DNA of 64,000 nucleotides. It comes from Aureobasidium sp. EXF-3400. Taxonomy: Eukaryota > Ascomycota > Dothideomycetes > Dothideales > Saccotheciaceae. Position numbers and translations under genes: made by a program. The notes under the pieces are model-generated. The model was not told the origin of the DNA, did no database searches, and saw only the letters and a program-made list of their open reading frames with translations. The stretch is taken from contig SWBL01000062.1 of assembly GCA_024195585.1 (NCBI GenBank), positions 113,632 through 177,631 of the forward strand, given 5' to 3'. This document shows positions 31,285 through 41,968 of this stretch, piece by piece (the stretch's first letter is position 1; every line of letters starts with the position of its first letter).

Positions 31285-33065
31285 TTACAGGTCATAGGAC
31301 CAGTTCTGGGTGGGCTGGTTGAGAGAAGCACCAACGTTGTCGGCGTATTCACCGGCATAGTTACCTTGAAACGATGTTAGTATCTTGTCGTAACACTGGT
31401 GGACGGGAACAACTTACCAGGAGCACCGTAGTTGCAGACAGTGAAGTAAGGAGCGACATATTGACCGACGTTGGCAAGACCGCCAGAGCAGTACTGAGTA
31501 GCGCAGCCAACCTTGGTAGTACCCTTCCAGACGAGCTGAGAGAAGTGACCCCACTTCTCGAAGTTGGTCATGTCGGGGTTGGCCTGGCCGTAAAGGTTGT
31601 TGTAGTAGCCAACCTCACCGTTGTAGAAGAGCTCAGTGATGACAGCCGAAACGTTGTTAGCCTCGACACCAGCGGCGATGTTTTGACCATAACCACCACC
31701 GTTGACATCCATGCTGTGGGCGTAGACGCAAGTGGCGGCGATCTGCTGGGCGGTGGCAGCAAGCTGCGAGTCCCACTCGAGGTTGCATGCAGAGTGGTTG
31801 GCACGGTGGACGTTGTGGTGGGCAAGGACGATCTCCTGGTAGGTGGTAGCCTTACCAGAGGGAGCGGCGACGGTGCTGCTAGCCTGTGTAATAGTTTTAG
31901 CATTGCTGGTCAATGTAGAAGATTTGGATGTTCTCAATGACGATGAGGATTTGGAAGAACTCTTGGACTGGGAGGATGAGGACTTGGAAATGGGGGAAGG
32001 GCGAGATGAGGTGGGTGTGGGGTTGACTGATGTGGAAGAAGTTTTCAAGGATGTGGGCTTGAGAGAAGAAGAGGAGGGTTTGATGAGAGACGACGAGGAC
32101 TTGGGATAACTGATGGGGGATGCAACAGATGACTCGCGCTTGCAAGCTTTGCGTGAGGCAGGGACAGTAGCAACTCTTTCAACAGTAGAGAGGGAGAGGG
32201 AAGAGACCTTTTTGGTGCTCGAGGTTTTCTGGGAGGTGGTGGATGCCTTCGTGGAGACAGGAGTTCCCTTCAGAGTGGTCGACACCTTCGACGTCGAAGA
32301 AGACTTCTTGCTAGTCGAACTTGTCTTCTGCGAGGAAGAGGAAGATTTCTTGCTCGTCGAAGATGCCTTCGAGCTAACAGTAGTCTTCTTCGTCGAGGAA
32401 GATGCCTTGACCGTCGAGGTTGTCTTGACCGTCGAAGTGGCACGCTTGACTTGGGAGGAGGAGGAGGAGGAGGAGGCAGGATGGAACATCTGGGCCATAA
32501 GGCTTTCGAAGTTCACACGAGGGTGTAAAGAATCACGAGAAAGAAGATAATTGAACGATTTAAGTAAGCTCACCTCAGTGGTGGCTGCAGGAGCAGCAGA
32601 AGTAGCAACAGCAGTGGTGGATTCGGCAGAAGGAGTCACGACCCAGGTAGAGGCCCAGGAGCTGGTCCAGGCACTGGTGTATCCTTGGACAGGAATGGCG
32701 GCCTTGGGGTCGGCAGATGATGAGGCAGCTGCGGGAGCTGAAGTGGCCGATGAGACGACGGTAACAGCAGGAGCCTCGCTGGTGACCACAGTGACAGAGG
32801 CAGCCGACGACTCAGCAGCAGGTGCGGACCACGAGTGGCGGTGTCCGTAGTACTGAGAAGTCACGGCGGCCTGAGTCGTAGCGGCAGGGGCAGGCTGCTC
32901 TGCAGAAACGGTGACGGGGATAGTGACGCCCTCGGTCTCGGTAACGTAGACTGTCTCATAGGCGACATCATAGACGGTGTCGATCTCCAGGTCGCGCTTG
33001 AAGATGGGACCAGCAAAGGCGGTGGCAGCCAGGGCGGCTCCAGTGATGAGGGTAGTAGTGCGCAT
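31285..33065 (-). CDS. Secreted CAP/SCP (PRY1-like) protein with Ser/Thr/Lys-rich linker
   Basis: Exon 1 is 33065-31418, the intron 31417-31365 (GTAAGT, textbook TACTAAC branch, CAAG) and the last exon 31364-31285, which restores GNYAGEYADNVGASLNQPTQ and a WSYDL end. Signal peptide: MRTTTLITGAALAATAFAGP. A Val/Ala/Thr-rich region, then a roughly 200-residue Ser/Thr/Lys linker suited to heavy O-mannosylation, precede the CAP domain at about 405-565. It has HNVHRANHSACNLEWDSQLA, CVYAHSM, GYGQNIAAG, the CAP1 signature GHFSQLVWKGTTKVGCA and the CAP2 signature CNYGAPGNYAG. PRY proteins bind sterols and fatty acids and are exported. A second, optional 84-nt intron (32573-32490, GTGAGC to CCCAG, divisible by three) encodes out-of-character residues; removing it gives 547 instead of 575 aa. 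Confidence 0.88.
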
Positions 33066-36000
33066 GATGGTTCTCTAAGTTCTCTTGATCGTTGTTGATT
33101 GTAGGGTTCGTTTGTGTTTGAAGGATACCAGATCCGGAAAATGTAGAAGACTTGAAAGACTGATGTGCCAGAATGTTAGTTTCCACTGCTACTGCTGTTG
33201 CGTTCTTCTGCTACTGCTTTGGTCTTTCCAGAAGACGGGCAGAGGCAGGCAGCTTTTATCTATTGATGATAACAAGGGTATGATGGCAAAAATGTGGTGA
33301 ATTGATGAAGGTTGAACGGCCAGAGTGCTCGACTCGCAATAATACCGTTCGTTGTCTCTGAAAAGACTCTATAACGGTGTGCTCACCAGGAAACGAGGGT
33401 GTGTGGAGGATGTGGGCTGGATCTTATCGATCTTCAATGGCGAACGGTGATGTTTATATAACGGCCAGGGTGATAGATGATAGTCAAGAAAGTGTGCACT
33501 TACGTGAAAGTCCTCGCGGAGGGAATGGCTTGCAGAGTGTGGTGGGACAAAAAGAGTGAAATGCAACCGTATAGGCGCGTGATGAACGAGAGACAAGAAA
33601 GAAGCGGTGGTCGACAACGAGAGAGGAAGTTGATGTGGCAGCGTGATGGTCGACTTTTGAATGGGCGTGTTGACGGGGGCTAAAACGCTAGTGGCCGCAC
33701 TAACAGGCGCAACTCCTGTGACCGGGATGTGAGTGAGAGTGGACGTCGATGAAACACACTCCGCAAATGCAGGTCGCTGCTGTCGATTGCGTGGGAGCAC
33801 CGTTAAAACGCCTCCCTAGGCGGACGGCTCCTTTGTATAAGGTTGACTGCAGCAAGTGCTGAAGAGTTGGCCGCTCGAGTCTCAGGGGACTGTGTCATTC
33901 TTCAAGTCTAGACAAAGTTCAGGGGACTAGACTTGACATGTGCTTCGACTGCTACTCCTTGCTTCTTCGCCGCCAGGAATGGAATGTGTTTCCTGGATCC
34001 GAGCATACAGACCGTTCCCCGAATATCCATCTCCTCCGCAACCACCTCATCACTGGAAATCGCAGCAATGTAAATCATGGAACAAAGGACTGCAGAGCCG
34101 TGATTGCCTGATGCTCAAGCCGCGTCAGTCAAGCCCTCCCAGGTCCAAACGCGGCCCGGCACGAGAATCAAGGTACCAAGGAAGTTTCATTCGTTGTCGC
34201 AAGAAAAGTCGTTCCTGCGTTAGCCACACATCTCTATTCTGTGGGGTACAGGCCCCTGCCTTCTTTCGCTTCCGAGCCCCGAGATTCAAACATGCTTCCT
34301 CGCTCGCTCGTATGACAGCGCCTCGCGCCTTATGCTATACCACTATGCGAACCTGTTTTTCCGCCACCTAATAGTCGCGACAAGCGCCCTCCTGAATCTC
34401 GAGCGTTTGGCTGCCAGGGGAAGACGTGGTACAAGGTTAAGCGCCGGCGAGATCTGTACATCGATTAGGTATCTGACAAGGTTTCGCGGCCACGTAAAAG
34501 TAGCGTGGAAAAAGGAGGGGCCGTTCAGTACACTCGGAAGCCTTGACCAGAAAACATTTCGTTACCTCATCTATCAAAACATACCTGCTAACTTGCCCGA
34601 GCAAACATCAACGTTATTGTCATCACGGTGTTCATCTGTCAAGCACTCTGTTACGGCCTCCCAATTGACCTTCGCATTCGAGTCTGAGGCACCCAATACA
34701 CCCCTCCGCCTTCCTTGATTGTTCGAACGTTGATGTCCTCGACTCATGACCCAACAAACCCTCGTTCATCGAAGGTTCAGGTGCTCAAAGCTCGTCAATG
34801 CAGGTCGGTACGACATGCTGTCTCATGGGCGGTACTTCTGCACAACCTCGGAGCATGAAATGCCATGGAATGTCGTTGGTTCTCGTAGCCGTTTTTCAGC
34901 TCACGTTCCGCAACGAGTTTCAACAGCTGACTCGACAACCAGCTTCCTCGCCTCTCCGCAACGTTAGTCAGCCGTTCAACAAAATAACTGTGCCTATCCT
35001 ATCACCAGGGTAGCGAAGCGACTGTCTGCGACTGAAGCATCTTCGGAACGATGCGCATCATGACGTGAAGATGAAGTGTCACAGCGCCCTTCTTACAACA
35101 TTCCAGTCGATCACGAAACGCCCTGCTATCTTCAGCCCAAGAAATACCAAAAGGCATCCCAGGACCTGTCGTTCTATGATGCGGCTCTGCTAAACGCCAT
35201 GGTACTAATTGTCTATTTGCCTGAGACTACCAAGCCGTCTCGAACCTCTTCTTGTCCAGATTGTGTCGTAAGAGCTGATCTCAAGACACGGCGCGATCAC
35301 TTCAAGACGTCGACGAGGTCCGCTCGCTTCCACGGTTCCATTCTTGATCAAACATGACGAGGAAATTGTCTGCTATTGCATCAGAAAAGACTCGCCGTCT
35401 ATGTCACTACGGTGCTGAATTACGGATACAGCGCGAGACATGTTTGTCTATCCTATGATGCCTCGGTCGGCTTGGCTCAACAAAGCAAGTAACTTTACTG
35501 TCCAATGGACATGTGGTCGCAAACGCTACTCATTATCAACGGATCCTGTAAGTCGTGAGCTTTGTCATTCAGTGCGGGAAACATCGCCCCAGTCTCCTGC
35601 ATATTCAACATTCAGGGCATTGGTTAGTGGCAAGTACGTACCGAAGAGAAAAATTTTCTATGTGCATTGACAGGTACATGTGCTTGGAGAAGCAGGATAT
35701 GGTCAGTGTATGTGTAGATGACCACGTCAAGCCAACAGGCTGTAGGGTTTGTCAAGATTGCAGTACCCACTGGGTCCTCATCAGCCCTATGCGTCTATCA
35801 TCACCTACATCTCAACAGTATGAAGGTTTCCCCGTGTGGAGTCGTACTGTGCTCAGACAGACAAGCATGAATCCGATTGCCCTCTCGCAATCTTGACCTC
35901 ATTCACGTGTGAGTGGAGACTCGTTCATATGTGCGAGTACAATAGCGGCCCAGAGATCAGAGCCATGCAGTGGTTGTGCTTGGCAGGATTCAGAATCGCA

Positions 36001-37430
36001 ATAGTCATTCTTGTGTGTATGGATTCTGGCGAGCTTATTTGGAGTTCGTTTGACTCTGGCGTACGACTGGCTGAAATCGTGTAAAGACTCACCCACAGCG
36101 TGAAGGTGGATTCAGGAATCGGGGACACCAGTGCTTGTGTTAATCACAACGTGTGCAACTCGGATCAGGCTACCGATCAGAAACATGATGAATGTAGCAT
36201 AGAACCATACCTGCTGGTCGAGCGATGTAGCATGCCAACTCAGGGCGCCAGTAACGATTCCAGGGTCGTCGTTTGAGCAGGCACTGCTTGGGTTTCCTGT
36301 GCAAAGTCGAGGAACGACGAACATCGGTCAGAATCTGCGTATTTTTCGTTTCAGAGATCACGAAACTGTCACAGAAAGTTCAGACTTGCTGCAAGTCATG
36401 GTTCAGAATATAAAATTAAATTCGTTTCATGGAGAGAATGACAGGCGAGTTGCCTTGGAGCAAACTGCGGGGAACCGAAATGACGAACTTGAACCTGTTC
36501 TTCTTCATCACGGCAAGGCCATCCACAACATCGGACAATATCAAGGATCGACGCAAATCTCTCTTCGCATCACATCTCGAGTCAAAGCTTTAGGGCTTGC
36601 GTACTGCCGTCTGTATATCTGTTACATCCAGCATCGGCTGCGAAATTCTAGACTCTCCTGTCGCAATGAAGAACGAATCTGCGGTATACGTGTATGCGCA
36701 CCTGATCCAAGGACGAAGAGAGTCCAGTGAACGAACGGTTCACGTGGCGTGTAGCCACGAGAAACCGTCGGCTTGTCAACAACCGTCAAGGACGACGAAG
36801 TCGTTGGTATCGGATAGCCGTTGAAGAACGCATCGCACTTACCGAGAGCAGTTACGAGGCAATAGTCGTTGTGAGGCACGACTCGTCTTGGAACCGGTGA
36901 CCGGTCAATCGTCGTTCACTCATAGCAGAATCTTCGATTCCAAAGCCTTGTACTTTGCTCGTGTTGCATGCGAACATTACGGAAGCGCAACGGCTGCAGC
37001 AACTCTACATCTGCAAGGTCTTTTTGCATTTTCTGGACATAGTTCTCAGGATATGTATAAGCAATACGACTTGGGAAGGAGTAAGCCGAGCAAGGCAAGT
37101 ACTGAGCAGGAGAGATAGATGCTCTCGAGTATCACCTGAGCACTCCCGACCATCTACTTCTTCCAACCATCGTCCTGTCCTAGCGCTTTTCGGTATGCTC
37201 TACTCACTTTGACTTCAGAAGCTGCTTGCAAAGAAGCTGGAAACGACGAGCATAGTTTCCAAAAGCCCTCACGATCCACCAGGGAGCAAAGAGTGACGAC
37301 CCATTTGCGCAATTTTGCTCACAAAACCACGCGATGAACCCCACTCGACCTGATGTTGTTCCATCCTTGAGAGCACACTCAGTACTAATATGTTTCCTCA
37401 CTTCCGTTCCTCTCTTCTCCCTCTTCTGAC
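33066..37430. other. Gene-poor stretch, 4.4 kb
   Basis: This is the longest stretch without a convincing gene. The first few hundred bases are the CAP promoter. Frames of 60-145 codons occur on both strands but overlap, lack domain motifs, and would need unsupported splicing. It is not strongly AT-rich, so mutated (RIP-type) repeats are not obvious. No terminal repeats or transposase motifs were found by eye. A hydrophobic minus-strand frame at 36112-36324 is noted under findings. Confidence 0.5.
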
Positions 37431-38087
37431 ATGCTTCTCGAAATCTTTGTTCTTGCTGCTATCCTCTCATGCTTTGAGCCATCCGACAACATGTCGTCGA
37501 GTCCACCACCGAGTTACTATCGCACCACTACCGTGTCGGAAAAGCCAGCCACTATGTCTGAAAAGCCATCCACTATGTCTAAGAAGCCTGCCGGATCAAT
37601 GACTTACCATCTCACGCTTGAAAGGTGCAAGAAGTCCGTTTTGCAGATCAGCGGCCTACGCAGCCCTAGAGACACAATCGAAGACAGAGACGCCGCGATT
37701 ACCATTTCAGACAACGCCACTTGGGATCAAGTTCGCAAAGAGATATGGCGTCTGTACAAGCAGGCATGGCCTGCCATATTGGGCAGAGCCGACCTGGAAA
37801 GTTATGTCCTTGCTGCCGACATGCAGTATACTGCTCAGGAAGGCGGCGTATATGGTCGAGTCTCTATGCTCGAGTATGAGGGTGACGCTTTCTGGGAGTT
37901 CCGCAAACGTGACGATATCAATGTCATCAGTCTTCGTGCGTCCTGCGCGCCACGTCATGGAGAGGCGCCTGGAGAGGTCAGGAGCCCAAATTATGTCTCG
38001 CAACACTTGAAAATCGATCAGAAGCTTCGTGGAAAGACAGAGCCCAGGAAGACAATCAAGAGCCAACACCGCTGCATTGTGCAGTGA
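37431..38087 (+). CDS. Orphan protein with C-terminal CaaX box (CIVQ)
   Basis: I do not recognise this protein. The frame runs 218 aa from the ATG at 37431, or 198 aa from the ATG at 37491 (MSSSPPPSYY). The upstream 20 residues are hydrophobic and could be a signal anchor, but a signal would conflict with the prenylation motif, so the second start is favoured. A Lys/Pro/Ser/Thr repeat (EKPATMSEKPSTMSKKP, 21-bp units) is followed from about residue 40 (short form) by a well-composed globular domain of about 120 residues (MTYHLTLERCKKSVLQISGL, then ATWDQVRKEIWRLYKQAWP and GRVSMLEYEGDAFWEFRKRD). The last 20 residues are basic and end RCIVQ. C-a-a-X with X = Gln is accepted by farnesyltransferase, and the Lys/Arg-rich run before it is a common membrane-targeting partner. 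Inferred: a prenylated peripheral membrane protein. Confidence 0.65.
   Translation: MLLEIFVLAAILSCFEPSDNMSSSPPPSYYRTTTVSEKPATMSEKPSTMSKKPAGSMTYHLTLERCKKSVLQISGLRSPRDTIEDRDAAITISDNATWDQVRKEIWRLYKQAWPAILGRADLESYVLAADMQYTAQEGGVYGRVSMLEYEGDAFWEFRKRDDINVISLRASCAPRHGEAPGEVRSPNYVSQHLKIDQKLRGKTEPRKTIKSQHRCIVQ
37536..37589 (+). repeat. 21-bp tandem repeat inside the CaaX orphan gene
   Basis: Two full units and a partial third, starting tcggaaaagccagccactat, tctgaaaagccatccactat and tctaagaagcct, encode the heptapeptide S-E-K-P-x-T-M. Differences between units are mainly synonymous or conservative, suggesting the peptide repeat is kept. Confidence 0.75.
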
Positions 38088-39190
38088 AGGGAAGGACATT
38101 ACATTTTCCAACTACGATGAGAACGACACGGCTCTTTCTCGAGTATCACTGCTCTGCTCGCTCACCAACGCCGAAAGAATGCGAACCTGTTCTCACGATT
38201 TCGTTTGTTCACCAAAAGTTATTCTTTTTGCCAGTCAAGACACAGGTGTTTCGCCGTGTCTCAGTTCGTCTGGTTTTTTACTGTTTAGATCCTTTGTAAT
38301 GTTATCTGGATTCGCTGTTTGTAAGCTACTAGTATGTCACTCTTGAGAGATATCGGCTTGCAGTTACTCTTGCTATCAGGGAGGCTTCACCATTAATTGG
38401 GAATCTCTTGCCCTATGACTTGGAATGGTTGCTACCTTTCATCAGAACATCGGTCTGAACCTCTCATGCCGATGATATGATCGTGATCCCTGGCTCACTT
38501 CCGTGGGAGAAACTACAAATGGCCACAGCTTTGAGCGGGAGAGTTGCAACTACTACTGCTGATCAGATCTCATAATCAAGAAGTAGGCAACCCAAGTCAT
38601 AGCTCGTTGCTATTGTTAGCCGCTCTCAGATATGTCATTTGCTCACAAAGGACCGCCCAGGTGTATCACAAGTCCATGTTTCATAACATAGGAATTTTGA
38701 AACTCGAGTATCAGATTCTTATGCATTGTAGTATGTAGATTCGGGCCCACATGAGTGTCCGTTTGGCTCCACCAAATTGTACAAATCATATCGGCTATAA
38801 GAAGACACAGTGCTTCCTGTCAGAACACAGTCAATTACCGAACACAACTGTTTGATCGTCTTGTCTCCAGATCTCTCCGACCTGTAGACATGAGTGTGCA
38901 ATTATGGCTCTTCAAAGAGACAAGTGCAGTGTCTGCGGAGGCCTAGCCACATAGCGAGCTTTGTTCGGGATGTGGCTCAGACTTGCCTTGGATTCATATC
39001 ATGGTATATTCCTGTTAAGCCTCTACCGTCGTAGAAGGAAACATTGACCCATGTCTGTAGATAATAGTGTACATCTCTTCACGAAGCTTGCATCAAATGG
39101 AGCAGCATCTTTGGAAAGCGATCTTGCTGAGACCCTCTAAGACATCTCTTAAGCTGAGAAAGCTGATTGTGCAGTTTCACGGCTTGCATG
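38088..39190. other. Intergenic, no supported gene
   Basis: This is the 3' flank of the CaaX orphan and continues the gene-poor stretch. Short frames on both strands show no motif. Confidence 0.45.
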
Positions 39191-39496
39191 TCATTGCTGT
39201 GAGAGGGGCAGGAGCGACAAGAACGGCAGGGCGATCATCAGAGGTAACAACACAGAAAGGACATACAAAGGCGGCAGCGGCACGGCAGCTCTTTGGCGAG
39301 CAGAGAAGGTGATTTGGGTGGCTGCGGATGAGGGCGCAGAAAGGCATGGACGAGAAAGGGATCTGGCAGGGCGTGAGACCTGTTTGTTCACCTTAGCAGA
39401 AGAGGCGACGACAGCACGAGTGGCGGCAAAGGCTCTTGGTGTAGTCCGTGATGCAATGATGAGCAGCATGCAATAGGAAACAGAACAGAAAGGCAT
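39191..39496 (-). CDS. Possible small hypothetical protein, 101 aa
   Basis: The ATG at 39496 has a good context (atcaccATGc, A at -3). The predicted N-terminus contains SRTTPRAFAATRAVVASSAK, which resembles a mitochondrial presequence, then a Ser/Arg/Pro-rich part and a C-terminal hydrophobic segment (YVLSVLLPLMIALPFLSLL). A GTATGT donor at the codons PPL-Y with a later CTCACAG could instead splice away the hydrophobic tail. No family is recognised and chance cannot be excluded. Confidence 0.25.
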   Translation of the reverse strand: MPFCSVSYCMLLIIASRTTPRAFAATRAVVASSAKVNKQVSRPARSLSRPCLSAPSSAATQITFSARQRAAVPLPPLYVLSVLLPLMIALPFLSLLPLSQQ

Positions 39497-39907
39497 GGTG
39501 ATGCTTCTTACTCGAACATCCCTAGCTTCACGAGCTCTCGGAGGTTCATGTGCCCACCTGAACATAGCGCCGCTACTGGGATTCAACACGCAAAAGATGG
39601 CGAGAGACGTTGTGTGACCGCATTTTTCGTTTATCGAGGTGCCATTGTTCTCGTTCTCTGAGCTAATAGCAGACTGTGGCAGAAAGTGAAATCTGAGCAT
39701 CTTCGGGCTCACGAAGATTTGAAGTAATGCAAATATGATGTGCTAATGATTATGTACAGAACAATTGTGTTCCATGACCCAAACCCTCTTCTATGCAATC
39801 CCAGCCAGTGCTATGCTCGAAGTACAACGAAAATGGAAGACAAAAGAAAACAGATTGGGAAAGCAATGCAATGCTTCGATGCACCCATGCTACAGATTCC
39901 ACATGGA

Positions 39908-41455
39908 TCATTGCTTAATGTACACCAGGATGTAAGGGTTGAAACCAGATGTTGGCCTTCTCCACTCCTTAGCATTGCTGTTGCTGACAGAGGAATCGCT
40001 GATCTCTTTAATGCCGTCGGCACCACGTATATAGGCGATGTAGTGACCAAACTTGAGAGAGCCGGAGTGTGCGACAATGGCTTGGAGGCGGTACTTTGAT
40101 GGCTGAGACTGGTCGAGAGCCCAAGGAGAAATGTCAAGCTCCTCTGGGAAATCGACGTGCTGCTTGTTCTTGGTGGGTCCACGCACACCATAGCCGAAGC
40201 GCATGAGTTGTATGGGCAGGACGTCAGGTGCGTTGTCGAGTTTGAAGATACGAGTGCGCTTAGAATTCTTCTTGCATTTGTCGCAGCGGATAGTGACGTT
40301 GGATTCGCGGTGATAGGTGTTCAGACAATCGGCGAGGCTAACACCGGATCTGTTTGGAATGGGGACACTGAGACTGAAGCCAGGTGGATCGCTGTGAGTG
40401 TGCACCTTTTTGCAGCCTTCGCAGACCCAAGAGATCTTGTGTTTGACTCGGAACAGGGAAGCAAAGTGGTCCTTGTCGATTCCTTTTGCCTTCTCAATCG
40501 TACCGAGCAAGTACTGGAGGAAATCGTGGCTGTCTTCTTGGGTTTGGCTGATGGCACTCCAGCGAGGCTCGCTCGATCTACCAGTCTGTCTGATTGCGCC
40601 GTCGAGAGCAGACAGCTGAGGGCCCACGCCGCCAGCAGAGGTGTGGTAGCTTGTGAGCAGCTGACGCATTGCGCAGGTCACGCATCTGCCTTGCTTCGGA
40701 CAGGATTTGTGAGACTCGTCCAGAAGATTGAAGAGCTGAGGGAGTGCGATCAGACTCTGCAGCACACTCCGACGATAGCACCATTGACTCGGATTGCTCA
40801 AGCCCTTGATTTTCTGCTTGCCCACGCTGGCCGGCCAGGAGTTTGATGTTTTGCGAGCAGATGCGGCAGGAGATTTTGGTGTCTTGGCGATGTTTGTGGA
40901 CTGCTCTCCTTTCAATGGTTTGGATGGTTTGGGTTCCTGCATGGAGCTCTTGGTCTGAACATTGCTTGGCTTAGATGTCTGATGAAGGGAAGGTTGACGG
41001 CTGTCCTGCTTCGAGGCTTGAGAGTTCGGCTTCTTAGGCAATGACTCTCCTGCATCCTGCCTGCGGGGCTTTTTGACTTGGTGTTGCGATTTCGCATCCG
41101 GAGGCTCTGATTCGGAGTTTCTTCTCTTCTTGCTGGGTTTCGATGGCTCCTGATTGGGCTGCGCAGGCGGCTGAGATGAAGATCGAGAGACAGGTTGTTG
41201 GATGAGGGGTGTGAGTGTGACCTTGCGAGCAGGCGGAAGAGACGGCGGAAGGCTTGTCGCGCGTGGTCTGATATTGTCCATTTTCTGTAAGCGGCGTTTT
41301 AGGTCCAAGAATTTGCGAAGCGCGTCTTTGCGACAGTGTGAGCAAGGCGAAGAGCTTAGATCATGAAAGGCTTGAACGGTCCTGCGTTTGAGAGCGTGTT
41401 CGACATAAGTGGCAGCAACATTATTGTTGCGCCTTCTTATTATTGTCTTTTGCAT
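39908..41455 (-). CDS. Ubiquitin-specific protease (USP, C19) with divergent Cys box
   Basis: The frame gives 515 aa from the first true ATG at 41455 (MQKTIIRRRN); the frame upstream is open but has no ATG. Residues 1-215 are disordered, rich in Lys, Pro, Ser and Gln. The catalytic domain begins at about 218: GLSNPSQWCYRRSVLQSL holds the nucleophile Cys226 and the oxyanion Asn at -5, but the usual GNTC is SQWC. QEDSHDFLQYLLGTIEKAKG is the QQDAxEF box. A CxxC pair (CEGC) and a second (CDKC) make the expected finger zinc site. The His box is LKFGHYIAYIR (His471), with SDSSVS as the third-residue segment. All triad residues are present, so activity is likely. Target unknown. Divergent from trm9. 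Confidence 0.87.
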   Translation of the reverse strand: MQKTIIRRRNNNVAATYVEHALKRRTVQAFHDLSSSPCSHCRKDALRKFLDLKRRLQKMDNIRPRATSLPPSLPPARKVTLTPLIQQPVSRSSSQPPAQPNQEPSKPSKKRRNSESEPPDAKSQHQVKKPRRQDAGESLPKKPNSQASKQDSRQPSLHQTSKPSNVQTKSSMQEPKPSKPLKGEQSTNIAKTPKSPAASARKTSNSWPASVGKQKIKGLSNPSQWCYRRSVLQSLIALPQLFNLLDESHKSCPKQGRCVTCAMRQLLTSYHTSAGGVGPQLSALDGAIRQTGRSSEPRWSAISQTQEDSHDFLQYLLGTIEKAKGIDKDHFASLFRVKHKISWVCEGCKKVHTHSDPPGFSLSVPIPNRSGVSLADCLNTYHRESNVTIRCDKCKKNSKRTRIFKLDNAPDVLPIQLMRFGYGVRGPTKNKQHVDFPEELDISPWALDQSQPSKYRLQAIVAHSGSLKFGHYIAYIRGADGIKEISDSSVSNSNAKEWRRPTSGFNPYILVYIKQ

Positions 41456-41968
41456 GGCTGAGTAGAATACCTGAATTGGTAATGACAATGTGTGGAAAGC
41501 GCTATTGTGATGCAGGCAATTGAGATACGCGATGACAACAGGGAAGAATAATGCAACCAAGGACTTGTGATTCCCGCGCTCTCTTCACATTAGATATTGT
41601 AGGAAGTGAAGAAAGCGGCTTTAACAGCAGATCACGAAAGACTACTGTTCATGCACGCGGGTTCCATGGAATGCCAGGATCGTTTCCAAAGATGCTACCA
41701 GCAAGCGACCAAAGTGAAGATTCCCAGGATTCCAGTATCAATAAAAAGTGCCGCGATTCCTCCAGGCTCTCAAGTCCAGTCGAGGGAGACGTGATGAACA
41801 AAAGTTTGCGACTGGGAAACAAAAAAGTCGAGGCACTTCCAGATGGGGAAAGGTTCACCGCGTCCTCGACGGGCTTGGCGTCGTCACAGCATACAAAGAT
41901 TCAGACCTTGAAACGGCAGCAATAGCTTCGTTGCTCAATATTGTCGTTGTCGCTTACTGTCCGACGAT
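41456..41968. promoter_or_regulatory. Divergent promoter region, USP / trm9
   Basis: A 513-bp interval between divergent start codons. Frames inside it overlap both genes' leaders and lack family features. Confidence 0.45.

Noticed and set aside
31374..32850. Plus-strand frames opposite the CAP gene, one strongly Glu/Asp/Val-rich
   Set aside because: They are the reverse of Ser/Thr/Lys repeats in the CAP linker, which gives acidic low-complexity artefacts.
33940..34718. Frames of 143 and 128 codons in the gene-poor stretch
   Set aside because: They overlap each other, lack domains, and do not connect by plausible splice sites.
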